A stretch of DNA of 64,000 nt from Myxococcaceae bacterium (GCA_019694575.1 JAIBBR010000005.1:1-64000), one strand, 5' to 3'; positions 16,448 to 25,041 are shown, counted from the stretch's first letter. The notes: generated by a model from the letters alone, not told the origin. Translations and numbers: made by a program.

Positions 16448-17820
16448 CGCGCTCGCTGCTCCTGATTGGCTTCGCCCTCGCAGCGTGCGGCCCGCTGTCT
16501 GAGAAACCCCTGGGGGCGGGGTTGCCGAAAAATTTTTTACTCGGAGCCGCGAGCGCGCCTCACCAAATCGAAGGGGGGCTGCACAACGACTGGTCGCGCT
16601 GGGAAGAAGGCAGTTTCCCCGATGGCTCGCCGCACATTCGCGACGGCTCGCGCAGCGCGCAGTCAGCCCGCTCGTGGGAGCTGTGGCCTCAAGACATTGC
16701 GGCGCTCGAAGAACTGGGTGCCAACAGCTATCGCCTGGGCATCGAATGGAGCCGCCTCGAGCCCGCGCCCGGCGTGTGGAATGTCGAGGCCGCGGCGCGT
16801 TACCGCGAAATGCTCATCGCTTTGCGGGCCAAGGGCATTGAGCCGGTGGTGACGGTGTCGCATTTTACGCTGCCCACATGGTTCGCCGACCAAGGCGGGT
16901 GGGAAAGCGAAGAGGCGCTCGAGCGCTTCGCCGCGCATTGCCGTCGCGTGGGCCTGGCCTTCGGTGACCTGGTCGACATTTGGGTCACGCTCAATGAGCC
17001 AAACGTCTATGCGCTGTTCAGCTACGCCACCGGGCAATGGCCTCCCGGAGTGCAAGACATGAAACGGGCCACGCGGGTGTACGCCACGCTGTTGCACGCG
17101 CACGCCGTCGCCGCCGCCGCGCTGCGAGAGACCGACCTCTTTGACGCAAATGGCGACGGCCATGCCACGTTCATTGGGCTGGCGCACCACGTGTCGTTGA
17201 TTCAGCCCGCATCGTCGAGCCCGCTAGACACCGCGGTTGCCGCGGCCACTGACGACTATGCCAACGAATCAGTGCCGCGCGCCGCGCTCACCGGGCGCGT
17301 CACTTTGCGCGTGCCGGGCGTCATCGAGATTGATGAAGCCGTGCCAGGGCTGAAAGGCTCGTTCGATTTTTTGGGCCTCAATTTTTATTACCGGCTGCAC
17401 GTGCGCGCTGACTTCTCGAGCATGTCGCTGTCGAAGCTGTACGTGCCTGAAGGCCACCAGGTGAGCGACTTGGGAGGCGAAGTGTACGGCGATGGCCTCT
17501 ACCGCGTGCTGAAGCGTTACGGCGGGTACCCTTGGCCAATTTTACTGACAGAAAATGGCATTGCCGATGCTACCGACAAGCAGCGCCCAAAATTTTTGCA
17601 AGACAACTTGCGTGGCATCGAGCGCGCCGTGGCTGAAGGCGTAAACGTGGGCGGCTACTTTTACTGGTCGCTCACCGACAACTTCGAATGGGCCGAAGGT
17701 TATGGCGGAAAATTCGGTTTGTACGCGATTGATTTCAGCGAGCCGCGGCGTGCGCGGGTGGCGCGCCCTTCGTCACAGGTGTTTCGCGACGCGGCGCTGT
17801 CTGCCAACGCCACCAAGTGA
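16444..17820 (+). CDS. Glycoside hydrolase family 1 beta-glucosidase-type lipoprotein
   Basis: The 458-residue protein has a short lipoprotein signal (FALAAC, Cys15) and a complete GH1 barrel. The acid/base Glu is in TLNEP (Glu185) and the nucleophile Glu in LTENG (Glu370). The substrate-side segments ASAPHQIEGG near 36 and YFYWSLTDNFEWAEGYGGKF near the C-terminus are also present. GH1 enzymes hydrolyse beta-glucosides and related sugars. GH1 proteins are usually cytoplasmic, so a lipid-anchored one is notable. The ATG at 16444 overlaps the previous stop; the frame extends upstream but only in antisense-like sequence. Specificity cannot be told. Confidence 0.9.
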   Translation: MTRSLLLIGFALAACGPLSEKPLGAGLPKNFLLGAASAPHQIEGGLHNDWSRWEEGSFPDGSPHIRDGSRSAQSARSWELWPQDIAALEELGANSYRLGIEWSRLEPAPGVWNVEAAARYREMLIALRAKGIEPVVTVSHFTLPTWFADQGGWESEEALERFAAHCRRVGLAFGDLVDIWVTLNEPNVYALFSYATGQWPPGVQDMKRATRVYATLLHAHAVAAAALRETDLFDANGDGHATFIGLAHHVSLIQPASSSPLDTAVAAATDDYANESVPRAALTGRVTLRVPGVIEIDEAVPGLKGSFDFLGLNFYYRLHVRADFSSMSLSKLYVPEGHQVSDLGGEVYGDGLYRVLKRYGGYPWPILLTENGIADATDKQRPKFLQDNLRGIERAVAEGVNVGGYFYWSLTDNFEWAEGYGGKFGLYAIDFSEPRRARVARPSSQVFRDAALSANATK

Positions 17821-17859
17821 GTGCCAGTACGGTCATTAGGCACCGCAATGGCACTCACT
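17816..17859. terminator. Bidirectional hairpin overlapping two convergent stop codons
   Basis: AGTGAGTGCCA (17816-17826) is an exact reverse complement of TGGCACTCACT (17849-17859). The left arm contains the TGA stop of the GH1 gene and the right arm most of the TAG stop of the MFS gene on the other strand. The loop is 22 bases with an inner CGGT/ACCG pairing. There is no T-run, so release could be weak. Confidence 0.5.
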
Positions 17860-19129
17860 ACGCGTTGTCACCCTTGGCTTCGAAGTGACCGAAGACCGCA
17901 GCGGCCGCGGCTGACGCGAGAGCGGCAAAGGCGAGCACGGTGAAAGTGGCCGACCAACCCGCGCGCTGTGTGAGCGCTCCGATGCCCCAGCCCGAAAGAA
18001 TGCCAGCAAAGTAACCGGCGCTGTCGATGAGGCCCGACGCGGTGGCCGCGCTCTTTTGCCCGCCCACGTCGAGAGCGATGGCGCCGGCGAGAAAGGTGTA
18101 CGGGCCCAGCAAGCAGAACGAAGCGACGAAGAGCATCGTCAATACGCCAATGCTGCCCAGTTGCTCGGCGTAGCGAAGTGCGAAAAGTGAAGCGGCCAGC
18201 GCCAACAGCATGGGCACCATCATCGGACCACGGCGGCCCTTCGTCACGCTGTCGCTCAAGCGGCCCACCACCAGGGCCGAAATGCCTCCCGCGAGGGGGA
18301 AAAGCAGGCTGCCCAAAGCGGCGTTGCCGACGTCGAAGTGCGCCACGTCTTTGAGCAACTGCGGTGTCCACAAGTTGAATGTCTCGCGAATGAACGTGAG
18401 GCCGAGCGAAAGCACGCACGCCATCCAGAACGGTTTGCTCTTGAGCAAGGGTGCGAGCAATTCAGACAAAGGCGCACGCGCAATGGCCCCGGCAGTGGGT
18501 TCTGACGTGGCGTGGTTGCCCAGCGTGAGCCCGACATCTTCGGGCCGGTCGCGCACTGTCCACCGCGCGGCGAAGGCGATTGAGAACAGCACCGCGGCCG
18601 AAGAGAAGAAGAGCCCGCGCCAGCCCATGCCCCCGCGTACCAGGCCGCCCAGAAAGAGCCGCGCCAACGCGTCGCCGAAGAGAAAGCTCAACGAAAGTAC
18701 CGCTCCTACCGTGCCGCTCTGCGCCGGTGAAAACCAATGCGAAACCACCTTCACCGCCGCCGCCCAGCCCACCGACTGCGCCGCGCGGTTGAGCGCCCAG
18801 GCGCCCAAGAGCACCGTCATGCCCGCTCCCAGGCCGAACACCACCGTGCAACCGGCCGACGCCAACATGCCCGCCAAAAACAGGCGCCGACCACCGAACG
18901 CGTCGCTGAACACGCCGCTGAAAATTTTGCCTGCCGCGTAGAAGAGTGTGCCCACTGAGCCGAGCGTGCCGATGTGCTCGAGGGTGAGCGCTCCTGCACC
19001 TTGCGTGAGCAATGGCGTGGCGATGGAAAGGTTCGAGCGGCACACGTAGTAGCCGCAGTAACCGACCAGCAATGAGCCGAGCGTCAAGCGCTGCCACTTC
19101 AAAAGCCGTGCAGGCAAGAGCGCGCTCAC
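17858..19129 (-). CDS. MFS transporter, organophosphate:phosphate antiporter-like
   Basis: The 423-residue protein has about 12 hydrophobic segments and the N-terminal signature of GlpT/UhpT-type (OPA) carriers, VGYCGYYVCRSNLSIATPLL near residue 22, and the FSDAFGGRR loop 2-3 motif near 74. OPA carriers swap phosphorylated or phosphonate compounds for phosphate. The GTG start overlaps the stop of the PhnZ-like gene (GTGA). Coupling to a phosphonate-cleaving enzyme fits uptake of an organophosphonate, but this is inferred. Confidence 0.82.
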   Translation of the reverse strand: MSALLPARLLKWQRLTLGSLLVGYCGYYVCRSNLSIATPLLTQGAGALTLEHIGTLGSVGTLFYAAGKIFSGVFSDAFGGRRLFLAGMLASAGCTVVFGLGAGMTVLLGAWALNRAAQSVGWAAAVKVVSHWFSPAQSGTVGAVLSLSFLFGDALARLFLGGLVRGGMGWRGLFFSSAAVLFSIAFAARWTVRDRPEDVGLTLGNHATSEPTAGAIARAPLSELLAPLLKSKPFWMACVLSLGLTFIRETFNLWTPQLLKDVAHFDVGNAALGSLLFPLAGGISALVVGRLSDSVTKGRRGPMMVPMLLALAASLFALRYAEQLGSIGVLTMLFVASFCLLGPYTFLAGAIALDVGGQKSAATASGLIDSAGYFAGILSGWGIGALTQRAGWSATFTVLAFAALASAAAAAVFGHFEAKGDNA

Positions 19130-19740
19130 GGCGCGCCGCGCACTTCTTCAAGGTGCCGCAGCACCATGGGCCGGTACGCCGCCAAATCAGGCGTGGCCAT
19201 GTTTTCTTGTTTGCCTTCTTCGTCCCACATGCGCACCTTTACGAAGTCTTGAAAGAGTGGGTGGGCCTCGAAGCGCTCGGCTTCGGTTTCATTCATGGGG
19301 CCGCCTTGGTGCCGCAGCGTGCCCAGGCTCGCTGCTGACAGTTGCTCCAGGTACCCCGTTTTGCGCAACGCCAAATAGCGCTTGGCGTCGACGTGGCCGG
19401 CGACCAACGCGCAGACACGTTCTGAAAAACCGTGCGCGCGCAGAAAATCTCCTCCCAGGTGCTCGTGCCGCATTACGCCCAAGCCCGCCATGTGCGGAGC
19501 GTCAGGCCCCGCGCACACGTGGCCGACGTCGTGCAACAGGGCTGCCAAAACCAACTCGTCGTCAGCGCCACGCGAATGCGCGAGGTGCGCGCACTGCAAC
19601 ATGTGCTCGAGCTGAGAAACGTGCTCACCGATGTAATCACTGTTGGCGCTGGCTTCGAGAAGCCGGGCGACTGGCTCCCATTGGGTGGCGAGCGGGTTCG
19701 CGGCGCTGCGCGAAAAAGTCAGCAGGGCAGAGATCAACAT
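19126..19740 (-). CDS. PhnZ-like HD-domain oxygenase (phosphonate C-P bond cleavage)
   Basis: The 204-residue HD protein matches the family of the phosphonate-degradation HD protein/PhnZ, a mixed-valence di-iron oxygenase. The motif YIGEHVSQLEH is at 36-46, and the HD pair is LLHDVGHV (His70, Asp71). Recalling the PhnZ residues (Tyr24, Glu27, His34, His58, Asp59, His80, His104, Lys108, Asp161), every one has a counterpart here at exactly +12: Tyr36, Glu39, His46, His70, Asp71, His92, His116, Lys120, Asp173. This makes an oxygenase far likelier than an HD phosphohydrolase. The partner hydroxylase PhnY is absent from the window. Substrate unknown. Confidence 0.8.
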   Translation of the reverse strand: MLISALLTFSRSAANPLATQWEPVARLLEASANSDYIGEHVSQLEHMLQCAHLAHSRGADDELVLAALLHDVGHVCAGPDAPHMAGLGVMRHEHLGGDFLRAHGFSERVCALVAGHVDAKRYLALRKTGYLEQLSAASLGTLRHQGGPMNETEAERFEAHPLFQDFVKVRMWDEEGKQENMATPDLAAYRPMVLRHLEEVRGAP

Positions 19741-19905
19741 AAAGTGAGTCCTCGACAGGGAGCAGCGGCTACCTAGCTGTTGGCGTCGCGTCGCTCAATC
19801 GAATGCTGCTTGCGTTCACCGCATGTCATGCAGATGCCGCATTCGAGGACGCGCATTTTTTGTGCGCGAGGGGCTTATTTCCACGCAGCCATCGAAGCGC
19901 GCCAC

Positions 19906-20013
19906 TCAGTCGACATGCGTTCGTGCAGCTTGCGAGGCGCGAATCAGCTTTCCCGCGAGCGCACTCCCCACTTCAATGTCGAGTTCCTTCACTCGTTGAG
20001 AGAAATCGATCAC
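19906..20013 (-). CDS. Very short ORF coupled to the HTH gene (possible truncated partner)
   Basis: A 35-codon frame begins with GTG overlapping the stop of the HTH gene (GTGA at 20010-20013) and reads VIDFSQRVKELD...ASQAARTHVD before TGA. The coupled start and the balanced, helix-forming composition suggest real coding sequence. It may be the N-terminal remnant of a longer partner of the HTH regulator. No family is recognised. Confidence 0.4.
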   Translation of the reverse strand: MIDFSQRVKELDIEVGSALAGKLIRASQAARTHVD

Positions 20014-20267
20014 TCGTCGTCCTCATGAAGGGGAGCGAACTTCCGGCGAATGTCGGCGGCGCGCAGCTGCGGTTTCTCTTCGAAGGCCACTCGCTGCCCC
20101 ATCGCACCGAGCAAGGCAATCAGCGATGAGACGTCGATGACCCGGCCGCGTTCGAGACGATGAATCGTGTCGCGGCTGATACGTGCGCGTGCCGCGAGCG
20201 CGAGTTGTGTCCACCCCAGTTGCTGTCGCAAGGCGCCAGGCCCAATCGACCCCGTAACCACCCTCAC
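20010..20267 (-). CDS. Small XRE-type helix-turn-helix protein
   Basis: This 85-residue protein is essentially one HTH_XRE domain. GALRQQLGWTQLALAARARI forms helices 1-2, SRDTIHRLERGR is the recognition helix, and VSSLIALLGAMGQRVAFEEK is the tail, as in antitoxin-like regulators of toxin-antitoxin pairs. The start codon is GTG. The downstream 35-codon frame is coupled to it but is too short for a known toxin. It is divergent from the NADH dehydrogenase gene, 79 bases apart, and might bind there. Confidence 0.75.
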   Translation of the reverse strand: MRVVTGSIGPGALRQQLGWTQLALAARARISRDTIHRLERGRVIDVSSLIALLGAMGQRVAFEEKPQLRAADIRRKFAPLHEDDE

Positions 20268-20346
20268 GGTGCCGGTAATGGGCCTTGAGAACCGCGCTGA
20301 TGAAGAGCCGCGCGCAATGCAAAAGGAGCGTGTTAGTCACTACGTC

Positions 20347-21675
20347 ATGGCCCAACCGCATGTGGTCATCGTCGGAGGCGGTTTTGCTGGGTTGAACGCC
20401 GCCAAAGCGCTGGGCAGCAAACCGGTGCGGGTCACCTTGGTCGACCGGCACAATTACCATCTCTTTCAGCCGCTCTTGTACCAGGTGGCCACGGCGGGTC
20501 TTTCTGCCGGCGACATTGCCTCACCGATTCGCGCGCTGCTCGCCAAGCACAAGAACATCGAAGTGATGCTGGGCGAAGTGAGCCATGTCGACGTGAAGGC
20601 AAAACAGCTCACCGTCGACGGGCGAATGCTTTCGTACGACGCGTTGATACTCGCCACCGGTGTGCGGCATTCGTACTTCGGCCGGCCCGAGTGGGAACAC
20701 CACGCGCCCGGTTTGAAATCGCTCGATGACGCGTTCGATATTCGCCGCCGGGTGCTCGGTTCATTCGAAGTGGCTGAGCTCGAAGAAGATGACGCTGTAC
20801 GACAGGCGTGGCTGACGTTTGTCGTCGTCGGCGCAGGCCCCACCGGCGTTGAATTGGCGGGCGCGCTCGCCGAGCTGGCGCGTCACACCGTGGCCAATGA
20901 CTTTCGCCGCATTGACCCCCGAAAATCGAAAGTGTTGCTCGTCGAAGCGGGGCCGCGGGTGCTCAACGGCTTCGATGAGCAGCTCGCCGCCAAAGCGCAA
21001 CTGGCGTTGGAAAAATTGGGTGTGGAAGTACGGCTCAACACCAAGGTGACGCAGGTGACTGCGACGGGCGTGCATTTGGGCGACACCTCACTGCCCGCGC
21101 GCACGGTGCTTTGGGCCGCGGGAGTCGAAGCCGAGCCGCTCTCGCGTGGCATGGGTGTCAAAGTTGATCGTGCCGGGCGTATTCCCGTTGAGCCTACGCT
21201 GCAGATACCCGGGTATGCCGACACCTATGTGGTGGGTGACTTGGCGGTGTTTTCAACCGAAGACAAAGGCACGTTGCCGGGGCTGGCTCCGGTGGCGATG
21301 CAGCAGGGCAAGCATGCCGCGCGAAATATTTTGGCCAAGATTCAAGGCCAGAGCGCGCAGCCGTTTCACTATGTGAACCGCGGCATCATGGCTACCGTGG
21401 GCCGCGCGTACGGCATTGGGCAGACGGGCCCGTTCAAGTTGAGCGGCTTCATCGGTTGGCTGGGCTGGCTCTTCATTCACTTGTTGTTCTTGGTGGGCTT
21501 TCGCAACCGGGTGTTGGTGCTGGTGCAGTGGGTGTGGGCGTATGTCACCTACCAGCGCGGCGCCCGGCTGATGACCGGTGCGTTGCCTTCGGTGCTCACC
21601 GCTGAGCGGCCTGGTGTTGCAGGCGATGGCGCCTTTTCACCGACGCGCGCGAAGGCCTTCGAGCAGCGCCGGTAA
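20347..21675 (+). CDS. ndh: Type II NADH dehydrogenase (NDH-2)
   Basis: The 442-residue flavoprotein passes electrons from NADH to quinone without pumping protons. The FAD-binding motif HVVIVGGGFAGLNAAKAL is at the N-terminus, the NAD(P)H-binding motif VVVGAGPTGVELAGALAEL near 163, and the second FAD segment YVVGDLAVF near 297. The C-terminal hydrophobic/amphipathic stretch (IGWLGWLFIHLLFLVGFRNR) is the usual membrane anchor. ATG 20347 gives the family's compact N-terminus; the frame is open to 20167 and an ATG at 20317 is an alternative. The 3' end overlaps the tail of a pseudogene on the other strand. Confidence 0.9.
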   Translation: MAQPHVVIVGGGFAGLNAAKALGSKPVRVTLVDRHNYHLFQPLLYQVATAGLSAGDIASPIRALLAKHKNIEVMLGEVSHVDVKAKQLTVDGRMLSYDALILATGVRHSYFGRPEWEHHAPGLKSLDDAFDIRRRVLGSFEVAELEEDDAVRQAWLTFVVVGAGPTGVELAGALAELARHTVANDFRRIDPRKSKVLLVEAGPRVLNGFDEQLAAKAQLALEKLGVEVRLNTKVTQVTATGVHLGDTSLPARTVLWAAGVEAEPLSRGMGVKVDRAGRIPVEPTLQIPGYADTYVVGDLAVFSTEDKGTLPGLAPVAMQQGKHAARNILAKIQGQSAQPFHYVNRGIMATVGRAYGIGQTGPFKLSGFIGWLGWLFIHLLFLVGFRNRVLVLVQWVWAYVTYQRGARLMTGALPSVLTAERPGVAGDGAFSPTRAKAFEQRR

Positions 21676-21857
21676 TTGCAAAAACGGAACAAATGTCACC
21701 TCGACGTCGCCCCAGCGGCGCGAGTGACGTTCGGTGTCTTTCAGCGTGACGACCCAGTTGGCGCCGCTCGGGTGGTTTCGAGCACGAAGTCGACTTCATG
21801 TTGTTGCTTGTCGCGCCAGTAATGCACCCGGTTGCGCAGCGCAGACATAAAAACCAT
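21637..21857 (-). pseudogene. C-terminal remnant of an AAA ATPase (DUF4143 family), frameshifted
   Basis: Read on the minus strand, one frame gives ALRNRVHYWRDKQQHEVDFV then LETT, the hallmark DUF4143 segment. After a one-base shift near 21780-21800 another frame continues with ANWVVTLKDTERHSRRWGD, then VEVTFVPFLQL, and a stop at 21637. Together they look like the end of an ATP-binding DUF4143 protein. The N-terminal AAA part is absent, so this is a truncated and frameshifted relic. It overlaps the last 39 bases of the NDH-2 gene. Confidence 0.6.
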
Positions 21858-21963
21858 GTTTGCTTTAAGTGCGACTAAAAGAAAATATGGTTACGGTCGC
21901 TATTTCCCACTGAGGCAAATTGTCCTGTTGCATCGGGCGCGCACACGCCGGGGGGAATAAATC

Positions 21964-21993
21964 TTGCTCAATCAAGCGGTGGCGGGCTGCTAT
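21964..21993 (+). promoter_or_regulatory. Possible sigma-70-like promoter for aceA
   Basis: TTGCTC (21964-21969) and TGCTAT (21988-21993) are separated by 18 bases and lie about 45 bases upstream of the aceA start. Both boxes are only partial matches. The sequence upstream (21858-21900) is the most AT-rich stretch in this area. Confidence 0.3.
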
Positions 21994-22036
21994 CGTCTCT
22001 TTAGGTCGCATCACTTCCCAACCTGGAGTCACGCGC

Positions 22037-23302
22037 ATGAGCTACAACCCCACCTCGAAAGATCTCCCTCCCAAGCGTTTTGACGGTATCACCCGCCCGT
22101 ACTCTGCCGCCGACGTCGAGAAGCTGCGTGGTTCAGTGAAGATTGAATACACGCTGGCGAAGCTGGGCGCCTTGCGCTTGTGGGAGCTGTTGCAGACCCG
22201 TACCCACGTGCCTGCGCTCGGAGCACTGAGCGGTAACCAGGCGATGCAGATGGTGCGGGCAGGTTTAGAAGCGATTTACATTTCGGGTTGGCAAGTGGCC
22301 GCCGACGCCAACACGTCGGGGCAAATGTACCCAGATCAAAGCTTGTACCCGGTTGACTCGGTGCCGCAGCTGGTGCGCCGCATCAACAAGGCGTTGCAGC
22401 GGGCTGATCAAATCGAGCACGCCGAGGGCAAGAGCCAGACCCATTGGTTTGCTCCGATGTTGGCTGACGCTGAAGCGGGTTTTGGTGGGCCGCTCAACGC
22501 TTTCGAATTGATGAAGGCGATGATTGAAGCGGGCGCCGCGGGGGTGCACTTCGAAGACCAGCTCGCCAGCGAAAAGAAGTGTGGCCACATGGGTGGCAAA
22601 GTGTTGGTGCCCATGTCGCAGTTCATTCGCACCTTGGTCGCGGCCCGGCTCGCCGCCGACGTGATGGACGTGCCGACGTTGATTGTGGCGCGCACCGACG
22701 CCGACAGCGCCAAGTTGATTACCAACGACAACGATGAGCGCGACGTGCCCTTCATCGCTTCGAAAGACCGCACCGCTGAAGGCTTTTACCGGTTGAAAGA
22801 CGACGGGTTGAAGTTCGCCATCGCCCGAGGCATTGCCTACGCGCCGTATGCCGACCTGGTGTGGTGTGAAACGTCGACGCCCGACCTCAAAGAAGCGAAA
22901 GAATTTGCCGAAGGGGTGCACGCCAAGTTCCCCGGCAAGATGCTGATGTACAACTGCTCGCCGTCATTCAATTGGAAGAAGAAGCTCGACGACGCCACCA
23001 TTGCCAAGTTTCAGCGCGAGCTCGCGGCAATGGGTTACAAGTTTCAGTTCGTCACGTTGGCGGGTTTTCATTCTTTGAACTACGGCATGTTCGATTTGGC
23101 CGCGAAGTACAAAGAGTCGGGCATGGCCGCTTACGCCGACTTTCAGAAGGCGGAGTTTGGCGCCGAGGGCAAGGGCTACACCGCGACGCGCCACCAGCGC
23201 GAAGTGGGCACCGGTTATTTTGATCAGGTGGCCGAGGTGATTGCCCAGGGTAACGCCTCGACGTTAGCGCTCAAAGAATCAACCGAAGCGCACCAGTTCT
23301 AA
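22037..23302 (+). CDS. aceA: Isocitrate lyase
   Basis: Isocitrate lyase splits isocitrate into succinate and glyoxylate, the entry step of the glyoxylate shunt. The 421-residue protein is full length, with the active-site hexapeptide KKCGHMGGK (catalytic Cys182), [10 protein letters not shown] near 83, and the metal-binding DAEAGFGG near 144. ATG 22037 has TGGAG nine bases upstream; the upstream extension of the frame is not conserved-looking. Malate synthase is not nearby. A good hairpin follows the gene, so it is probably transcribed alone. Confidence 0.96.
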   Translation: MSYNPTSKDLPPKRFDGITRPYSAADVEKLRGSVKIEYTLAKLGALRLWELLQTRTHVPALGALSGNQAMQMVRAGLEAIYISGWQVAADANTSGQMYPDQSLYPVDSVPQLVRRINKALQRADQIEHAEGKSQTHWFAPMLADAEAGFGGPLNAFELMKAMIEAGAAGVHFEDQLASEKKCGHMGGKVLVPMSQFIRTLVAARLAADVMDVPTLIVARTDADSAKLITNDNDERDVPFIASKDRTAEGFYRLKDDGLKFAIARGIAYAPYADLVWCETSTPDLKEAKEFAEGVHAKFPGKMLMYNCSPSFNWKKKLDDATIAKFQRELAAMGYKFQFVTLAGFHSLNYGMFDLAAKYKESGMAAYADFQKAEFGAEGKGYTATRHQREVGTGYFDQVAEVIAQGNASTLALKESTEAHQF

Positions 23303-23320
23303 GCATTTTTTCGATGAACG

Positions 23321-23353
23321 CCGCACCGTTGAAGATTTTGAGCGGTGCGGTTT
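23321..23353 (+). terminator. Rho-independent-type terminator after aceA
   Basis: CCGCACCG (23321-23328) pairs with CGGTGCGG (23343-23350) around a 14-base loop and is followed by TTT. It begins 18 bases past the aceA stop. Confidence 0.6.
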
Positions 23354-23412
23354 CAGCCTCGTTTGTGCAAACTTTTCTGCGCACGAATTAATGCCAAGGC
23401 GTCATAAGAGAA

Positions 23413-24084
23413 ATGAGCTCTTTGACGGCTTTCGCTCCAGAAGTTCGTCGCTGCGCAAAGTGTGGCGAAGAGGCGGTTTTGCTTTCGATGGAATGGCGAC
23501 ACACCGTCTGGGGCACGCCGACGAATCAGACCACGCGTGACTTTCGCTGCCACGCTTGCGGCGCCCAATTCACGCTCGTGCCAAGAAGTCACGCCATCAT
23601 CTTCATGGTGATGGGTGTGATCATGGGCTGCGCCATCTTCCCCTTGGGGTTTTCGCTCTGGGGCTGGCTTGCGCTGCGACGCGACAAGATGAACCCTGTC
23701 GTGCCGGGGGCTCCCCCACCTCGCCTCCGTTACCGCGACGGACCTCCGCTTCGACTTTGCACTTGTGGGCAAAACGCGGTGACCACAAAAATTACCCGCG
23801 AGCGCATCAATGGGTTGCCGGCAGGCACTGAATACATTTACCAATGCGGCAGCTGCCAACAGCAATTCACCGTCGTCAGTTTTTGGCGCCACTGCGCCAT
23901 GGCGTTTTCTGCATTGGTCTTGCTGGCCATCGCCGCCGCCTTTTTCACATGGGCAACATCACCGGGCTGGCGCTACGGCGGCTCTGTTTTGTCGGTCATC
24001 GCTTTCGGAGGCTTACTGTTCACCAACGCCCTCTACGCCTGGAATCGGTCGAAGTACGCGACCATCGATTTACCCTTGTACTAA
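23413..24084 (+). CDS. Membrane protein with two zinc-ribbon-like motifs
   Basis: The 223-residue protein has two CxxC...CxxC ribbons: CAKC/CHAC at residues 14-49 and CTCG/CGSC at about 116-147. Each is followed by a hydrophobic hairpin (residues about 61-87 and 160-205), so it looks like an internal duplication of a ribbon-plus-membrane unit. No known family comes to mind. It has its own weak ribosome site (AAGAGAA) and stands alone between aceA and the ttcA remnant. The 170 bases after it could encode a short hydrophobic peptide from 24152 that I do not call. Confidence 0.7.
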   Translation: MSSLTAFAPEVRRCAKCGEEAVLLSMEWRHTVWGTPTNQTTRDFRCHACGAQFTLVPRSHAIIFMVMGVIMGCAIFPLGFSLWGWLALRRDKMNPVVPGAPPPRLRYRDGPPLRLCTCGQNAVTTKITRERINGLPAGTEYIYQCGSCQQQFTVVSFWRHCAMAFSALVLLAIAAAFFTWATSPGWRYGGSVLSVIAFGGLLFTNALYAWNRSKYATIDLPLY

Positions 24085-24257
24085 AAAGCGAAATTGCTCC
24101 TGTCGCCAGGGTGCTTGGGGGAGAACGTCAGGCGCCTTGGGGTGCGCGTTCAATGGCGTCGACGTCGATTTTTCCCCTCGTCATCATCGTGTCGGCAGCA
24201 TGCCCAGTATTCTTCTGGTCAATCTTCCCTCTTGCGCCATTGGGCCTCCTTCTTCAT

Positions 24258-24731
24258 TTAAGGATACCCGCCAAAAAACTGGTTCAAGAGCAGCGTGTGA
24301 ATGAGGTCATCGCGGTGGTGGCCGAGCGAGATCTTATTGCAGCCCAGGTCGACGGCTGCGTTGTACAAAATGCCGCGGCGCAAGCGTGAATAGAGCGAGC
24401 ACTGCGTTTGCCCCGGCTTGAGCTTATCGAGCACCAGGAATACGTGTCTTGCTTGAGCATGCGGTACGAGTAGCCGTTGGCGACGAGCCAAGCCTCGAGC
24501 TTGTCACCGGGGTAATTGGGGTGGCCCTGGTCTAAATTGACGGCGAGAATTTCGAACGCCACCGGCGCGCGCTGCTGCAACAGCCGCAGCACGTGGAGCA
24601 TGGTGTACGAATCTTTCCCACCGGAAATCGCTACCATCACCCGGTCGCCGGCCTCAATCAGCTTTCAGTCGCTGATCGCCCGGCCCACGTGACCGAGCAG
24701 GTTTTTTTTCGAGTTTCGCCAGGGCATCCAC
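24258..24731 (-). pseudogene. ttcA: Decayed ttcA (tRNA 2-thiocytidine biosynthesis protein)
   Basis: Pieces of TtcA are clear in different frames on the minus strand. The first is DALAKLEK, NLLGHVGRAISD. The PP-loop part follows, VMVAISGGKDSYTMLHVLR through [20 protein letters not shown]. The third is [20 protein letters not shown] to [20 protein letters not shown]. Lesions seen are an extra base in an eight-A run, an in-frame TGA before KLIEAGDR, a one-base loss after DTYS, the second Cys of the CxxC pair changed to Tyr, and loss of roughly the last 40 percent of the gene. It cannot make a working enzyme. Confidence 0.85.
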
Positions 24732-25041
24732 GGGCGTCGTCTATATACCGCGGCGGGGGAGATGGCTTTGGCTAGGGCTCATTTCACAAACAGATTGGCA
24801 GCGGCTGCGAGAGCGAATCGCGGGGTACGGGGCCCTTGTTGGAAACAGTTCACAACCCTTGCTGTGCCAGAACATCGAGTTGCTCAGCCGGGCAGTGCCA
24901 ACTTCGCATGTGAGCGCGCGTCGGAGAAGGTGAGCGAACTCAACATTGTGGTGGGGCGCCGTTGACCCTTGCTGTAGACGGTGAGCTAGAATTCTCAGCG
25001 GTCAAAGGGGAATCACCCGCTGTTCCTCTTCGGAGCACAGC
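24732..25041. other. Intergenic region upstream of the BNR lipoprotein
   Basis: These 310 bases hold no convincing gene. A possible promoter is TTGACC (24962-24967) with TAGAAT (24987-24992), spacing 19, about 50 bases before the next start. The sequence directly upstream of the ATG is GGAGCACAGC, a usable ribosome site. Confidence 0.4.

Noticed and set aside
19799-19868. Inverted repeats TCGAATGC/GCATTCGA and CGCGCA/TGCGCG near 19800-19868
   Set aside because: Considered as an attachment site or terminator, but there is no integrase, no direct repeat and no T-run.
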